Shown: positions 1 to 8,979 of the stretch, piece by piece
How the letters are laid out: every line of letters begins with the position of its first letter
How positions within the stretch are numbered: the first letter of the stretch is position 1
NCBI RefSeq assembly: GCF_900107995.1
Contig: NZ_FNUM01000002.1
Location: forward strand, 146,283-210,282
DNA length: 64,000 bases
Direction: 5' to 3'
Source of the DNA: Alcanivorax sp. DSM 26293
GTDB lineage: Bacteria > Pseudomonadota > Gammaproteobacteria > Pseudomonadales > Alcanivoracaceae
Made by a program: the position numbers and the translations under genes
The notes under the pieces: generated by a model
What the model was told of the DNA's origin: nothing
Database searches by the model: none
Seen by the model: only the letters and a program-made list of their open reading frames with translations

Positions 1-558
1 CAGAAACTGATCGATAAACATGATCTGGTGGTGCTGGTGCGCCCGGCCCATCGTCGCAGTTTGCGCAGCGCCCTGGCCCGACTGGTGGGGCTGCAACGCC
101 AGCAACCGGTGGGGGATGCCCCCATGCAAACCCGAGAGGAGCGCCTGCGCCGCAAGCAATTCCGGTTGATGCTGGTGGAAGATAACGAGGTCAACCAACT
201 GGTGACCCGCGGCATGCTCAGCAAGCTGGGGTATCAGGTCAAGACCGTCAGCAACGGTGAGACCGCACTGGCCCTGCTGGATCAGGAAAATTTCGATCTG
301 ATTCTGATGGATTGCATGATGCCGGAAATGGATGGCTTTGAAGTCACCCGTCAGCTCCGCGCCCGGGAGAAACAGAACGATGGTCAGCGTACCCCTGTGG
401 TGGCGATCACTGCCAACACCGCCGAAGGGGTGCAGGCCCGTTGTCTGGCGGCGGGCATGGATGATTTTCTGGCAAAACCGGTACACCTTGATGCACTGGA
501 GACCGTATTGCGGCGCTGGTTGCCTGCCGAGCCGGATCACGATGAGGATGAAGAATGA
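1..558 (+). CDS. C-terminal part of a signalling protein with a receiver domain (probably hybrid sensor kinase), cut by the window edge
   Basis: The reading frame is open to base 1, so the 5' part lies outside the window. The visible last 185 residues end in a CheY-like receiver domain: LMLVEDNEVN near its start (acidic pocket), LILMDCMMPEMDGFE (phospho-acceptor Asp) and FLAKPV (conserved Lys). About 25 residues before it look like the end of another Rossmann-like or receiver module. The position at the C terminus of a longer protein suggests a hybrid histidine kinase, but no kinase core is visible. It overlaps the next gene by 4 bases (ATGA). A hybrid kinase in this neighbourhood would match the order I recall near pgsA/uvrC/gacA in Pseudomonas. 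Confidence 0.8.
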   Translation, partial: QKLIDKHDLVVLVRPAHRRSLRSALARLVGLQRQQPVGDAPMQTREERLRRKQFRLMLVEDNEVNQLVTRGMLSKLGYQVKTVSNGETALALLDQENFDLILMDCMMPEMDGFEVTRQLRAREKQNDGQRTPVVAITANTAEGVQARCLAAGMDDFLAKPVHLDALETVLRRWLPAEPDHDEDEE

Positions 559-1250
559 CAAGAAAAGCCTTGCTGCTGGGGGCAACGGGACTGGTAGGGC
601 AAGATTGTCTTGCCAATCTGCTTGAGAGCGATGAATACGACCAGGTACGGGTACTGTGTCGGCGACCGTTATCGGTCGAGCATCTCAAACTGGATGTGCA
701 GGTGATTGACCTGGATGACATGCAAGCCTGCCAGTCATCGTTCCAGGTGGATGATGTGTTCTGCTGCCTGGGTACCACCATGAAAAAAGCCGGCTCCCGG
801 CAAGCGTTTCGTCATGTGGATCATGATCTGGTGGTGCTGGCGGGGCAGATGGCCCTGCGTGCCGGCGCGCAACGCTTTCTGGTGGTATCGGCGGTCAATG
901 CCAATTCCCGCTCACCGTTTTTCTACTCCCGCGTAAAGGGGCAGATGGAAAGGGCGCTGATCAAGCTGGAATTGCCATTGCTGGCCATCCTGCAGCCATC
1001 CCTTTTACGGGGCCAGCGTGAAGACCGGCGCCCGGCGGAAGACTGGGGAAATATCTTCAACCGGGTCATCGAGCCGCTCACCCGCTGGACCGATGCCCAC
1101 TGGTTACCGGTGGACAGCCACAAGGTTGCTGATGCCATGGTGGGCATGGCGCTGGAAGGGCCGCAGACCGGTCTCTATAAATTACGCTACCGGGACTTTC
1201 TGGTATTTGCCGGCAAGTTCCGAAACCAACGGGAAATGAAAGGCGAGTAG
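555..1250 (+). CDS. TIP30/HTATIP2-like NAD(P)-binding oxidoreductase
   Basis: A 231-residue atypical short-chain dehydrogenase. The N-terminal glycine motif GATGLVGQ (residues 9-16) is a Rossmann nucleotide site, and the CCLGTT segment around residue 70 is typical of TIP30-like and YbjT-like proteins. A YSRVKGQME stretch carries the Tyr-x-x-x-Lys pair. The ATG overlaps the stop of the preceding gene (ATGA), with GAGG upstream, so translation is probably coupled. The substrate is unknown. No signal peptide or membrane segment is seen. Confidence 0.8.
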   Translation: MTRKALLLGATGLVGQDCLANLLESDEYDQVRVLCRRPLSVEHLKLDVQVIDLDDMQACQSSFQVDDVFCCLGTTMKKAGSRQAFRHVDHDLVVLAGQMALRAGAQRFLVVSAVNANSRSPFFYSRVKGQMERALIKLELPLLAILQPSLLRGQREDRRPAEDWGNIFNRVIEPLTRWTDAHWLPVDSHKVADAMVGMALEGPQTGLYKLRYRDFLVFAGKFRNQREMKGE

Positions 1251-1320
1251 GGCAAGCAGGTGGGCTTGATGCCAGCCTGCTGTCCGCCACAGCGAATTCG
1301 CCATTGTTTTAGGAGTCAGT

Positions 1321-1803
1321 ATGACCTTTGTGACCTGTGATCTTTGTGACGACAACGCCGACAGTGTTTCTGTGGTAACCGGCCATAACTGGTTCAGCTA
1401 TGGCGGTCGCAACGCCTTCGGCGGTGAAGTGGTGACGGTGAAATGTTTCGAGGACAACAGCCGGGTCAAGGAGCACCTTGGCACGGATGGCAAGGGCAAG
1501 GTGCTGGTGGTTGATGGCGGTGGCAGCCTGCGCAACGCCCTGATCGGCGACATGATTGCCGAGAATGCGGTAAAGAATGGCTGGGAAGGGGTGATCATCT
1601 ACGGTGCATGCCGGGATGTGGACGAGCTGGCCAAGCTGGATATCGGTGTTGTCACCCTTGGCTGCGTACCCATCAAGTCCGTGCGTCGCGATGAGGGGCA
1701 ACTCAATATCGAGATTACCTTTGGTGGGGTCACGTTCCGCCCGGGTGATTATGTCTATGCGGACAACAACGGCATCATCACTTCACCGAAAGCGCTTCTG
1801 TGA
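1321..1803 (+). CDS. rraA: RraA, regulator of ribonuclease E activity
   Basis: 160 residues, the usual RraA length. RraA trimers bind the C-terminal scaffold of RNase E and inhibit mRNA decay; homologues in other contexts are class II aldolases. The family glycine-rich segment [15 protein letters not shown] and the [16 protein letters not shown] region are both present. AGGAG lies about 6 bases before the ATG. It starts about 70 bases after the reductase gene, on the same strand. The family call is secure; the target is inferred from the family. Confidence 0.93.
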   Translation: MTFVTCDLCDDNADSVSVVTGHNWFSYGGRNAFGGEVVTVKCFEDNSRVKEHLGTDGKGKVLVVDGGGSLRNALIGDMIAENAVKNGWEGVIIYGACRDVDELAKLDIGVVTLGCVPIKSVRRDEGQLNIEITFGGVTFRPGDYVYADNNGIITSPKALL

Positions 1804-1885
1804 TCGTTTTGCTATAAGAGAACACCATCCATACCGGGAACAAGGCGCCTTTCACGGGCTTGCCGTTGCACACAGGGAAATCGTT

Positions 1886-2296
1886 ATGCTCAAGTCCATC
1901 AAGGTTGCGGATTATATGACCCGGCGGCTGGTGACCATCCGCCCGGAGATGTCGGTGAATGAAGCTATCCGTGTATTTCTCGAGCACAAGATTTCCGGGG
2001 CACCGGTGGTTGATGAGAATGGCAGTCTGGTCGGGGTTTTCTCTGAATCCGATTGTCTCAAAGGGGCCCTCGAAGCCAGCTATCACGGCACGGAAATCGG
2101 GCCGGTGAAGGAATATATGAGCGTGGACCTGCAGACGGTGACCGGGGAAACCTCCATTCTGGATGTGGCGGAAGTGTTTCTGGCGGACCACCGTCGGCGT
2201 TTGCCGGTGCTGGAAGGTGGCCGTTTGGTGGGGCAGATCAGTCGTCGGGATTTGCTGCGGGCCATGGACGACTTCAGCCGTCGGCATACTCTTTAG
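1886..2296 (+). CDS. Tandem CBS-domain protein
   Basis: 136 residues made almost entirely of two CBS motifs (about 8-60 and 75-130), for example VADYMTRRLVTIRP followed by ISGAPVVDENGSLVGVFSESD, and the second copy RRLPVLEGGRLVGQISRRDLL. Such stand-alone Bateman modules bind adenine nucleotides and regulate partner proteins; no effector domain is attached. The frame is open upstream to 1604, but that part overlaps rraA and lacks family similarity, so I take the ATG at 1886. An 82-base gap follows rraA. Confidence 0.85.
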   Translation: MLKSIKVADYMTRRLVTIRPEMSVNEAIRVFLEHKISGAPVVDENGSLVGVFSESDCLKGALEASYHGTEIGPVKEYMSVDLQTVTGETSILDVAEVFLADHRRRLPVLEGGRLVGQISRRDLLRAMDDFSRRHTL

Positions 2297-2333
2297 TTTT
2301 CATTCACAAAAACTTGTCTATTAGGGGGACAAC

Positions 2334-2903
2334 ATGAATCAGCCTTACCAGGCGCCAAAGGCCGATGTGTCTATGACCGGTGTTGGCAATTATCAGCCCA
2401 AGTTCCTGTCGTTATCCGGCCGGATAGGCCGCATGCGTTATTTCGCTTATGCCACAGGCCTGACGCTGATGTTTTATGCGGTACTTGGGGTTCTTGCTGC
2501 GATCATGATTCCGGCATTTGCTGATAGTTCTATGGGGGTCGTTATTGGTTTGCTGTTTGCTGTGGGCGCTATCGTGGTGTTGGTGTTTTCCTGGGGTTAC
2601 ATGGTACGCCGCCTGAATGACATCAATGCCAGCGGGTGGTTAAGTCTGTTGATGTTGGTGCCTTTGGTGAATATCGTGCTTGGGCTGGTGTTGCTGTTCA
2701 AAAAAGGTTCAGAGGGAGAAAATAACTACGGCGCTGCGCCGGTGGCAAATTCGGGCGGTGTAATAGCGGCCTTCTGGATTTTTCTGCTGTTGATGGTGGG
2801 TTACGTGGGAGTGGTGATTCCCATGGCCATGACTCAGTACGAAGGCTATCTGCAGCGCAGCGAGGCGATGCAAATGGAATATGAACAGGGTTATGACTAC
2901 TGA
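2334..2903 (+). CDS. DUF805 inner-membrane protein
   Basis: 189 residues with four hydrophobic segments (about 33-57, 63-88, 102-122 and 140-163). The DUF805 hallmarks are present: LSLSGRIGRMRYF before the first membrane segment and RRLNDINASGWLSLLMLVPLVN between segments two and three. It resembles E. coli YhaH and YhaI; function unknown. A GGGGG ribosome-binding site precedes the ATG. An acidic, Met- and Tyr-rich tail follows the last segment. It ends at a terminator shared with mdh. Confidence 0.85.
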   Translation: MNQPYQAPKADVSMTGVGNYQPKFLSLSGRIGRMRYFAYATGLTLMFYAVLGVLAAIMIPAFADSSMGVVIGLLFAVGAIVVLVFSWGYMVRRLNDINASGWLSLLMLVPLVNIVLGLVLLFKKGSEGENNYGAAPVANSGGVIAAFWIFLLLMVGYVGVVIPMAMTQYEGYLQRSEAMQMEYEQGYDY

Positions 2904-2922
2904 GCTTTTAGAAGCCAAACAC

Positions 2923-2954
2923 AAAAAAGGGGCTCCGAAGAGCCCCTTTTTTAT
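2923..2954. terminator. Bidirectional intrinsic terminator between the DUF805 gene and mdh
   Basis: An AAAAAAGGGGCT stem, a short CCGAAG-containing loop and AGCCCCTTTTTT form a symmetrical hairpin with A and T tracts on both sides, so it can end transcription from either gene of this convergent pair. The gap is only 63 bases. Confidence 0.9.
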
Positions 2955-2966
2955 GCCTGCGAAACC

Positions 2967-3947
2967 TTACGGCAGCAGGTGGGAAACGGCGTCACGTTCT
3001 TCCGCCAGTTCCTTCTCAGTGGCTTCCATCTTGCCACGGGAGAAATCGTTCACTTCCAGACCCTGAACGATGCTCCAGTCGCCATCCTTGCAGGTGCAGG
3101 GGAAGGAGTAGATCAGGCCTTCCTGGATGCCGTAGGAACCGTCGCTGTAGATGCCCATGGAGACCCAGTCACCGTCGGCAGTGCCGAGGGCCCAGGAACG
3201 CATGTGGTCCACAGCGGCAGAAGCAGCGGAAGCGGCAGAGGAGGCGCCACGGGCCTTGATGATGGCGGCACCGCGCTGCTGGACTTCCGGGATGTAGGTG
3301 CCTTCGTACCAGTCTTGCTCCACCTGGTCGATGGCTACCTTGCCGTCCACTTCACAGTGGTGCAGGTCCGGGTACTGGGTAGAGGAATGGTTGCCCCAGA
3401 TGGTCATCTTGGTGATGTCGTTGACCGTTTTGCCCAGTTTGTTGGCCAGCTGCGCCATGCCACGGTTGTGGTCCAGGCGGGTCATGGCAGTAAACTGACG
3501 GGGGTTGATGTCCGGCGCGTTGCGCTGGGCGATCAGGGCATTGGTGTTGGCCGGGTTGCCGACAACCAGCACTTTGATGTCCTTGCTGGCGTTGTCATTG
3601 ATGGCTTTACCCTGGGCAGAGAAGATTGCTGCGTTGGCTTCCAGCAGATCTTTACGCTCCATGCCCGGTCCACGGGGACGAGCACCAACCAGCAACGCGT
3701 AGTTGGCATCCTTGAAGGCCACGTTGGCGTCGTCGGTGCCAACAATGCCGGCGACCAGCGGGAAGGCACCATCTTCCAGTTCCATGATAACGCCCTTCAG
3801 GGCTTCCATGGCCGGGGTGATTTCCAGCAGTTGCAGAATAACGGGCTGGTCTTTGCCGAGCATGTCGCCGGAGGCGATACGGAACAGCAGGGAATAGCTG
3901 ATTTGGCCAGCGGCGCCGGTAACGGCTACGCGTACGGGTGCTTTCAT
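2967..3947 (-). CDS. mdh: NAD-dependent malate dehydrogenase
   Basis: 326 residues, the length of the cytosolic-type bacterial malate dehydrogenase rather than the 312-residue E. coli type. It interconverts malate and oxaloacetate in the TCA cycle. Visible are the dinucleotide motif [13 protein letters not shown], the Arg-rich substrate loop [23 protein letters not shown], and the catalytic His in [12 protein letters not shown]. The frame runs upstream to 4028, but the ATG at 3947 has TAGGAG 6 bases before it and matches the family N terminus. An Ala/Ser-rich stretch ([11 protein letters not shown]) replaces part of a helix that is also variable in relatives. Confidence 0.95.
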   Translation of the reverse strand: MKAPVRVAVTGAAGQISYSLLFRIASGDMLGKDQPVILQLLEITPAMEALKGVIMELEDGAFPLVAGIVGTDDANVAFKDANYALLVGARPRGPGMERKDLLEANAAIFSAQGKAINDNASKDIKVLVVGNPANTNALIAQRNAPDINPRQFTAMTRLDHNRGMAQLANKLGKTVNDITKMTIWGNHSSTQYPDLHHCEVDGKVAIDQVEQDWYEGTYIPEVQQRGAAIIKARGASSAASAASAAVDHMRSWALGTADGDWVSMGIYSDGSYGIQEGLIYSFPCTCKDGDWSIVQGLEVNDFSRGKMEATEKELAEERDAVSHLLP

Positions 3948-4053
3948 TAACAATCTCCTAGCTTGAATTCGGGAGAACTTATGGGGCTGAAACCAGGGGA
4001 GCCACTGAGCAATGGCAAATCCCGCCATGGGTCAGGGGTCCCGGACGGGGCGC

Positions 4054-4059
4054 ATTATA
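4054..4059 (-). promoter_or_regulatory. Probable mdh -10 element
   Basis: On the minus strand this reads TATAAT, a perfect -10 hexamer about 107 bases upstream of the mdh start. No good -35 is visible 17 bases further upstream, so an activator or alternative contacts may be needed. Confidence 0.45.
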
Positions 4060-4120
4060 AAGGAAGCACAGGCCTATTCATACTTGGACCGAAGTCCGCT
4101 TGACTGACTCGAGGCATGGA

Positions 4121-5206
4121 ATGACCCAATGGGATGTGATAATCGTCGGAGCGGCCCAGGCCGGCTGTGCCGCCGCCTGGGATCTGGCGGCGGCAGGGCG
4201 GCGTGTGCTGGTGCTGTCCCGTGCCGGTGGACAGGAAAAACCCTGTGCCGGCGGAGTGACGTCGAAAACCCTGAATCGCTACCGCTTCTCCATTGCTCCC
4301 GTGGTCCGTGAGGTGGTATCCACTCTCCGGATCGGGCGCTTTCCAGGCAGGGACCGGTCGCTGCAGGCCCCGGCCCCGTTCTGTGTGATGACCGAACGGG
4401 GCGAACTGGATGCCTTTTGCCGCCAACAGGCAGAACAGCAGGGGGCCTGTTTCCGACAGACCCGGGGGATTCATGCCATCAAGCAGGATAGCAACGGGGT
4501 CACCGTAACCACCCGCGAGGGAGAGCGTTACCAGAGCGACACACTGATTGCCGCTGATGGTGCCAATAGCCCGGTGCGAAAACTCCTGGGAGAACGTCGT
4601 TACCCCGGCGCCATGGCGATTGAAGGCTGTGTGCCCCGGGATCGACTGACCCGGTATCCGGGCATGACCCTGGACTTTGCGGCAATCAAGGGGGGCTACG
4701 GCTGGCTGTTTCCCAAGGGGGATCATGTCAATGTGGGGCTTTATGTGTGGCGCCATGGCCTGGCTTCCCCCGGCCGTGAGCAGCTTGAGCGCTACAGTCA
4801 GCAACGGCTGGGAGTCAGTCCCTCCCATATGCAGGGTTACCCGCTGGGCACCTGGCTGCCCCGTGCCCGCTTGCGTCACGGGCGCATCCTGTTTGCCGGG
4901 GATGCGGCCGGTTGCACCGAAGCGCTGCTGGGGGAGGGCATCTATGGTGCTGTGCTCAGTGGGCAACTGGCCGCCCAGGCCATTCTTGCCGGCCAGCTGT
5001 CCAGCTACCCGCACTGGCTGGCGGGCTGGCGGGAAGAAGTGGCTACGGTGGAGCAACTGGCGGGGCTCTACTATCGGTTAATGCCCATGTCCACCCGCAT
5101 GTTGCAGGGGCATCTGGGCGAGACCCTGGTGGATGGATTTGCCCGGGGGCTGACCCTCGGGCAATGCAAGCGTCGCTGGCGGGGCGCCTCAATCGTCGGG
5201 GGTTAG
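4121..5206 (+). CDS. FAD-dependent oxidoreductase, geranylgeranyl-reductase family
   Basis: 361 residues from the ATG at 4121, which has GAGG at 4111-4114; a TTG at 4100 would add seven residues. The N-terminal FAD motif VIIVGAAQAGCAAAWDLA is followed by a PCAGGVTSKTL segment as in geranylgeranyl reductases. The second FAD-contact motif is LFAGDAAGCTEALLGEGI, and the GYGWLFPKGDHVNVGLY segment is also typical. It probably reduces or hydroxylates an isoprenoid or other lipid, but the substrate cannot be told. It is convergent with, and overlaps by 18 bases, the AraC gene. Confidence 0.8.
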   Translation: MTQWDVIIVGAAQAGCAAAWDLAAAGRRVLVLSRAGGQEKPCAGGVTSKTLNRYRFSIAPVVREVVSTLRIGRFPGRDRSLQAPAPFCVMTERGELDAFCRQQAEQQGACFRQTRGIHAIKQDSNGVTVTTREGERYQSDTLIAADGANSPVRKLLGERRYPGAMAIEGCVPRDRLTRYPGMTLDFAAIKGGYGWLFPKGDHVNVGLYVWRHGLASPGREQLERYSQQRLGVSPSHMQGYPLGTWLPRARLRHGRILFAGDAAGCTEALLGEGIYGAVLSGQLAAQAILAGQLSSYPHWLAGWREEVATVEQLAGLYYRLMPMSTRMLQGHLGETLVDGFARGLTLGQCKRRWRGASIVGG

Positions 5207-6244
5207 CGCGCTGCCGGGTTGTTCCCGGTAGTGCACCGGGGTCACACCGAACCAGCGCTTGAAGGCCCGGTTGAAGGCACTTTGCTCCGAGTAACCCAGG
5301 TCCAGGGCGATCTGGTTTACGGAACGGTCGCTGTGCAGCAGCCAGTCGCAGGCCAGGCGCCGACGCTCGTCTTCCAGCAAGCTGGAAAAGTCCGTGTTCT
5401 CCGCGCGCAGCTGACGACGCAAGGTCCAGGGCTTGATGCCCAACTGGTCGGCGATAGGCTCCAGCTGGGGGACCCCCTGCTGCAGGCGTTTCTGAATCTC
5501 CAGACGTACCTGCTCCAGCAGGTTATCGCGGGCATGGTACTGGGTAACGGCCCGTTGCATGCGCGAACGGGCCACCTTGTGCATTTCCGGATCCGCATCG
5601 CGCAACGGCAGGTCCAGCAAATCCGCTTCCAGCACGATGGCATTGAGTGGCTGTTCAAAGGCCACGTCACAACGGAATATCCGCTGATATTCCTGCTCAT
5701 CGCCCTGGGGGGCATGGTGAAACAGCACCCGGGTCGGAGACAGTTCCTTGCCGATCAGCCAGCGGCCATAGATGATAGCGCCGGCGAAGTGGGCATCAAT
5801 GCGGGCCGGGTAAGTGGAGAGCGCTTCCAGATCACTTTCCCAGATCAGCCACAGGTGTTTGTCGCGCCACTCGAAGCGTAATTTGGCGCATTCGCTGGTG
5901 ACATTGGCAAAAGGGATCATCAACTCGATGGCATCCCCCAGGGTGGCGCTGGACATGCTGGCATAGCCCAGTTCGCCCATAAAACGGGGGCGGATGCCTT
6001 CGCCCATGTGCAGACCGAACAGCGGGTCACCGCTTTGCAGGATGGCCTGCTTGAGGAGCTGGTTCTCCACCGTCATGGCGATCCGCGACTGAGGATTTTC
6101 CAGATCATCGTTACTGATCCCCAGGTCCACCAGGGGACCGCTCAGGTCGACACCGGCCCGCAGGGCAGCATCCAGCAGGAATTCAAGCCAGAAAGGGGCG
6201 ACAGTGCGCAATTTCAGTGAAGAGGTGAGGCTGGCGGACATCAT
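5189..6244 (-). CDS. AraC-family transcriptional regulator (OruR/ArgR-like N-terminal domain)
   Basis: 351 residues. The N-terminal about 200 residues match the arabinose-binding-like domain of long AraC regulators (PF12625 type); the C-terminal about 100 residues are two helix-turn-helix motifs, including EPIADQLGIKPWTLRRQLRAE and the signature DLGYSEQSAFNRAFKRWFG. Such proteins often control lipid, carnitine or hydrocarbon metabolism. The neighbouring flavin oxidoreductase is convergent rather than divergent, so its target is not evident. The last 18 bases overlap the 3' end of that gene. Confidence 0.88.
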   Translation of the reverse strand: MMSASLTSSLKLRTVAPFWLEFLLDAALRAGVDLSGPLVDLGISNDDLENPQSRIAMTVENQLLKQAILQSGDPLFGLHMGEGIRPRFMGELGYASMSSATLGDAIELMIPFANVTSECAKLRFEWRDKHLWLIWESDLEALSTYPARIDAHFAGAIIYGRWLIGKELSPTRVLFHHAPQGDEQEYQRIFRCDVAFEQPLNAIVLEADLLDLPLRDADPEMHKVARSRMQRAVTQYHARDNLLEQVRLEIQKRLQQGVPQLEPIADQLGIKPWTLRRQLRAENTDFSSLLEDERRRLACDWLLHSDRSVNQIALDLGYSEQSAFNRAFKRWFGVTPVHYREQPGSALTPDD

Positions 6245-6337
6245 GACTCGCGTGGTTTTTGTTATCAGTGGGTTGCACTAGATAACGAGAGGCGAGCGGG
6301 GAAGTCAACGGTTCAGGTGAGACAAAGGGGAAGGAGC

Positions 6338-6358
6338 GGGGGCGGGGATGCCGCCCCC
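6338..6358 (-). terminator. GC-rich hairpin downstream of the phasin gene
   Basis: GGGGGCGG (6338-6345) and CCGCCCCC (6351-6358) form a perfect 8-bp stem with a 5-base loop, 19 bases beyond the phasin stop. The following T-run is poor, so it may be an mRNA 3'-end stabiliser rather than a strong terminator. Confidence 0.5.
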
Positions 6359-6376
6359 GAAGCGGGCAAAGCGCGG

Positions 6377-6730
6377 TTATTTCGCTTCTTTGGCCAGCTT
6401 GTTGACCTTGCGGGTCAGGGAAGCGAGCTTCTTGTTCAGGGCTTCCACCTCATCACGGGTGGGCAGACCCAGGGCGGTGGCAACCTTGCCACGCACTTCG
6501 TCCAGCTGGGACGGCTGTTTCTTGGCGGCAGTTTTCTTCTGGGGTTTGCTCTGGGCTTTCTGACGTTTCTCGCCGGTTTTTACCAGCGTCTGGAACAGTT
6601 CGTTGCCGTTTTCTTCCAGACGGGTGTAGGCACCACGCACGGCGGTGTTCAGTTTCTCCAGAGCCGCTTTGGCTTCGGTGGTAACTTGTTCATAGCGCTC
6701 GTTGAGTTGCTCGATCGTAGCGTTGCTCAT
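6377..6730 (-). CDS. Phasin (PhaI/PhaF-like polyhydroxyalkanoate granule-associated protein)
   Basis: 117 residues, largely helical and highly charged. The C-terminal segment GLPTRDEVEALNKKLASLTRKVNKL (written here in two parts: GLPTRDEVEALNKK and LASLTRKVNKL) is the leucine-zipper-like end of Pseudomonas PhaI/PhaF phasins. A short Lys/Ala/Gln-rich linker (QKKTAAKKQPSQ) recalls the PhaF histone-like tail but is far shorter. GGAGGG lies upstream of the ATG. It probably coats storage granules of PHA or wax ester; no polymerase gene is in the window. Confidence 0.8.
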   Translation of the reverse strand: MSNATIEQLNERYEQVTTEAKAALEKLNTAVRGAYTRLEENGNELFQTLVKTGEKRQKAQSKPQKKTAAKKQPSQLDEVRGKVATALGLPTRDEVEALNKKLASLTRKVNKLAKEAK

Positions 6731-7005
6731 GGGGGGCTTCCCTCCTAGAAAAATGGATTAGCAAAGCCCTCTGGCGGTGGCTGCGAGGGCGTGAACAAGT
6801 GTAAGTCAGGATTCTGACAGTGTTGTTAATGTTGTCTAACAATTAAACATGAGCTTTGGCCTACTTATCAGTAGGTAATTTGCTATGGTCTGCGGTCAGC
6901 CTTTGCCCTGTGGGCCATGGTGGCAATTCACAAGGCCGTTGCCCGGCGCCAAAGCGTGCAGGAGACAACAAGGCTGTCGGACAGAAACCGGAAAAGGACT
7001 CAGCT

Positions 7006-8529
7006 ATGTCAGCAGTGATTCGTCAGGGCCGTTATCAGGGACTGACCGCAAACGGTGTCACCGAATACAGGGGCATCCCGTTTGCCTTGCCACCGCTGGG
7101 TGAGCATCGTTTCAAGGCCCCCCGGCCGTTGCCGGACGGTGATAATGCGGTGGTAGCAGATCACTATCCCCAACCCTCCCTGCAGATGAAGAACCCGCTG
7201 ATGGGTGTCCACGAGTCCAGCGAAGACTGCCTGTACCTGAATATCTGGGTGCCCGAAGGGGAGGGGCCCTTTCCGGTGATGGTCTGGTTCCATGGCGGCG
7301 CTTACCTGGCCGGCTCCATCTCGCAACCGTTGTACAACGGGGCGGAACTGGCTCGAAGCCAGCGGGTGGTGGTAGTGAATGCGGCCTATCGGTTGGGGGC
7401 CATGGGCTTTGCGGATTTCACGGCGGTGGCGCCGGAACTGGATGCGGACAGTAATCTGGGCCTGCGCGATCAACTGGCGGCGCTGGAATGGGTCCAGGAA
7501 AATATCGGTGCCTTTGCCGGTGATGCCGGTCGGGTCACCGTATTCGGGGAGTCTGCTGGCGGTTTCAGTGTCTGTGCACTGCTCGCATGTCCCCGGGCCG
7601 CATCATTGTTCCACGCTGCCATCTCGCAGTCCGGTGCGGCGGATTTTGTGCTGGCGCCGGAGCAGGTCCGCAGGGTCACCGACGCTTTTGTGGCAGCATT
7701 GCCGGGCGCGGGCAGTGCCGCAGAGAGGCTGCGCGACAGTACCGCAAAAGACTGGATCAAGGCCCAGAACCAGGCGGTGAAAGTGCTGGTGGATCGAGGG
7801 CTTCGCACCACCACGCCACAGTTTGCGATGAACTTTCTTCCCATGGTGGATGGGGACCTGTTGCCGCAGTCGCCGATAGATGCCATTGCCGCCGGTGCTG
7901 CTGCGGACAAGAGACTGCTGGCGGGGGTTTGCCGGGATGAATATCACTTTTTCCAGTACGCCGGCGTCCTGGCTGGCACGGTGAAAATGGATTCCCTGCG
8001 GGAGGTGGATGATCAGGAAATCCAGCGTCGGTTCGAGCGTGGCCTGCCGGGCAATGGGGCCCGGGCGTTCGAGTATTACCATTCCACGGTGAAACCGGAT
8101 CCCCGCCGCAGTCCGCTGGATGTGTTTTCGGCCATGGAGTCTGATCGTCTCTTCCGTGTGCCCACATTGCGGTTGCTGGATGCCCAGAGCCGCCATAATG
8201 CGGACTGTTGGGGATTCCAGTTTACCTGGCAGAGCGAACCCTTCGGCTTGCCGCTGGGAGCCTGTCATGTGGTGGATGTGCCCTTCGTGTTTGGCGTCAC
8301 CGATACCCCGGCGGGAATCTATTTCACCGGCGGTGGAGATGCCGCCAGAACCTTGTCCCGTCAGGTACAGACCGCCTGGGGCGACTTTGCTCACGGCAAG
8401 GCTCCTGGCTGGCACGGCTGGTCCGCCGGGCGCAAGGTGCGCCAGTTCGGGCCGGGCGAGGTGATGGCCGCCTTGCTGGACAAGGACGCCGAGACGCTGT
8501 GGGAGTCCATCATTCCTGCCCCGCAGTGA
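7006..8529 (+). CDS. Type-B carboxylesterase
   Basis: 507 residues, typical for the carboxylesterase/para-nitrobenzyl esterase family (alpha/beta hydrolase). The EDCLYLNIWVP signature (73-83), oxyanion HGG (96-98), nucleophile Ser183 in GESAGG and probable catalytic His in GACHVVDVPFVFG are all present. There is no signal peptide, so it is cytoplasmic. The frame extends to 6856, but AAAAGG precedes the ATG at 7006 and the family starts there. It stands alone, with 275 bases of apparently non-coding DNA upstream containing an AT-rich patch at 6820-6890. Confidence 0.9.
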   Translation: MSAVIRQGRYQGLTANGVTEYRGIPFALPPLGEHRFKAPRPLPDGDNAVVADHYPQPSLQMKNPLMGVHESSEDCLYLNIWVPEGEGPFPVMVWFHGGAYLAGSISQPLYNGAELARSQRVVVVNAAYRLGAMGFADFTAVAPELDADSNLGLRDQLAALEWVQENIGAFAGDAGRVTVFGESAGGFSVCALLACPRAASLFHAAISQSGAADFVLAPEQVRRVTDAFVAALPGAGSAAERLRDSTAKDWIKAQNQAVKVLVDRGLRTTTPQFAMNFLPMVDGDLLPQSPIDAIAAGAAADKRLLAGVCRDEYHFFQYAGVLAGTVKMDSLREVDDQEIQRRFERGLPGNGARAFEYYHSTVKPDPRRSPLDVFSAMESDRLFRVPTLRLLDAQSRHNADCWGFQFTWQSEPFGLPLGACHVVDVPFVFGVTDTPAGIYFTGGGDAARTLSRQVQTAWGDFAHGKAPGWHGWSAGRKVRQFGPGEVMAALLDKDAETLWESIIPAPQ

Positions 8530-8577
8530 GCGGGAGTGTCTGACCGCCGGACATTTCTCAGGACCTGGCAAAGCGCG

Positions 8578-8618
8578 TAGAATACTGCCCCCGCGCGGCC
8601 CTGACGCCGCGCTATACT
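8578..8618 (+). promoter_or_regulatory. Candidate promoter region for bolA-trhO
   Basis: Two -10-like hexamers lie in the gap after the esterase: TAGAAT (8578-8583, with TTCTCA as a weak -35 at 8555) and TATACT (8613-8618). BolA genes are often stationary-phase controlled; the sequence alone does not say which hexamer is used. Confidence 0.35.
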
Positions 8619-8646
8619 GGTTTTGTATCCCCGGGTGGTGAGTGCC

Positions 8647-8979
8647 ATGAGCGTAGCAACATTGATCGAGCGCAAGGTTTCCGAGGCTGTCCCTGTGGCA
8701 CATTTGGCCCTGGAAAACGAAAGTCACAAGCACAGTGTGCCACCCAATTCAGAAACCCACTTCAAGTTGGTGCTGGTAAGCGACGCCTTTGACGGTATGT
8801 TGCCGGTGCGTCGCCACCAGATGCTCTACAAGGTTCTGGCCGAGGAGCTGGCGGGTCCGGTGCATGCACTGGCCCTGCATACCTATACCGTGGCGGAGTG
8901 GCAGGCCAAGGGTGGCGAGGTGAGTGAATCCCCTGACTGTCTTGGTGGCAGTAAGCACGATCCGGAGTTCAAGGCGTGA
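8647..8979 (+). CDS. bolA: BolA-family protein
   Basis: 110 residues. The core [35 protein letters not shown] followed by [10 protein letters not shown] (the first quoted here as family segments [11 protein letters not shown] and [14 protein letters not shown]) is the BolA fold, with the conserved His of HALALHTYT that can ligate a [2Fe-2S] cluster with monothiol glutaredoxins. I chose the ATG at 8647 over an upstream frame extension to 8623. The stop overlaps the GTG of trhO, so the two are translationally coupled. Confidence 0.92.
   Translation: MSVATLIERKVSEAVPVAHLALENESHKHSVPPNSETHFKLVLVSDAFDGMLPVRRHQMLYKVLAEELAGPVHALALHTYTVAEWQAKGGEVSESPDCLGGSKHDPEFKA

Noticed and set aside
2979-3950. 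323-residue open frame antisense to mdh
   Set aside because: Gly/Val-rich translation with no domain; mdh on the other strand has all its motifs.
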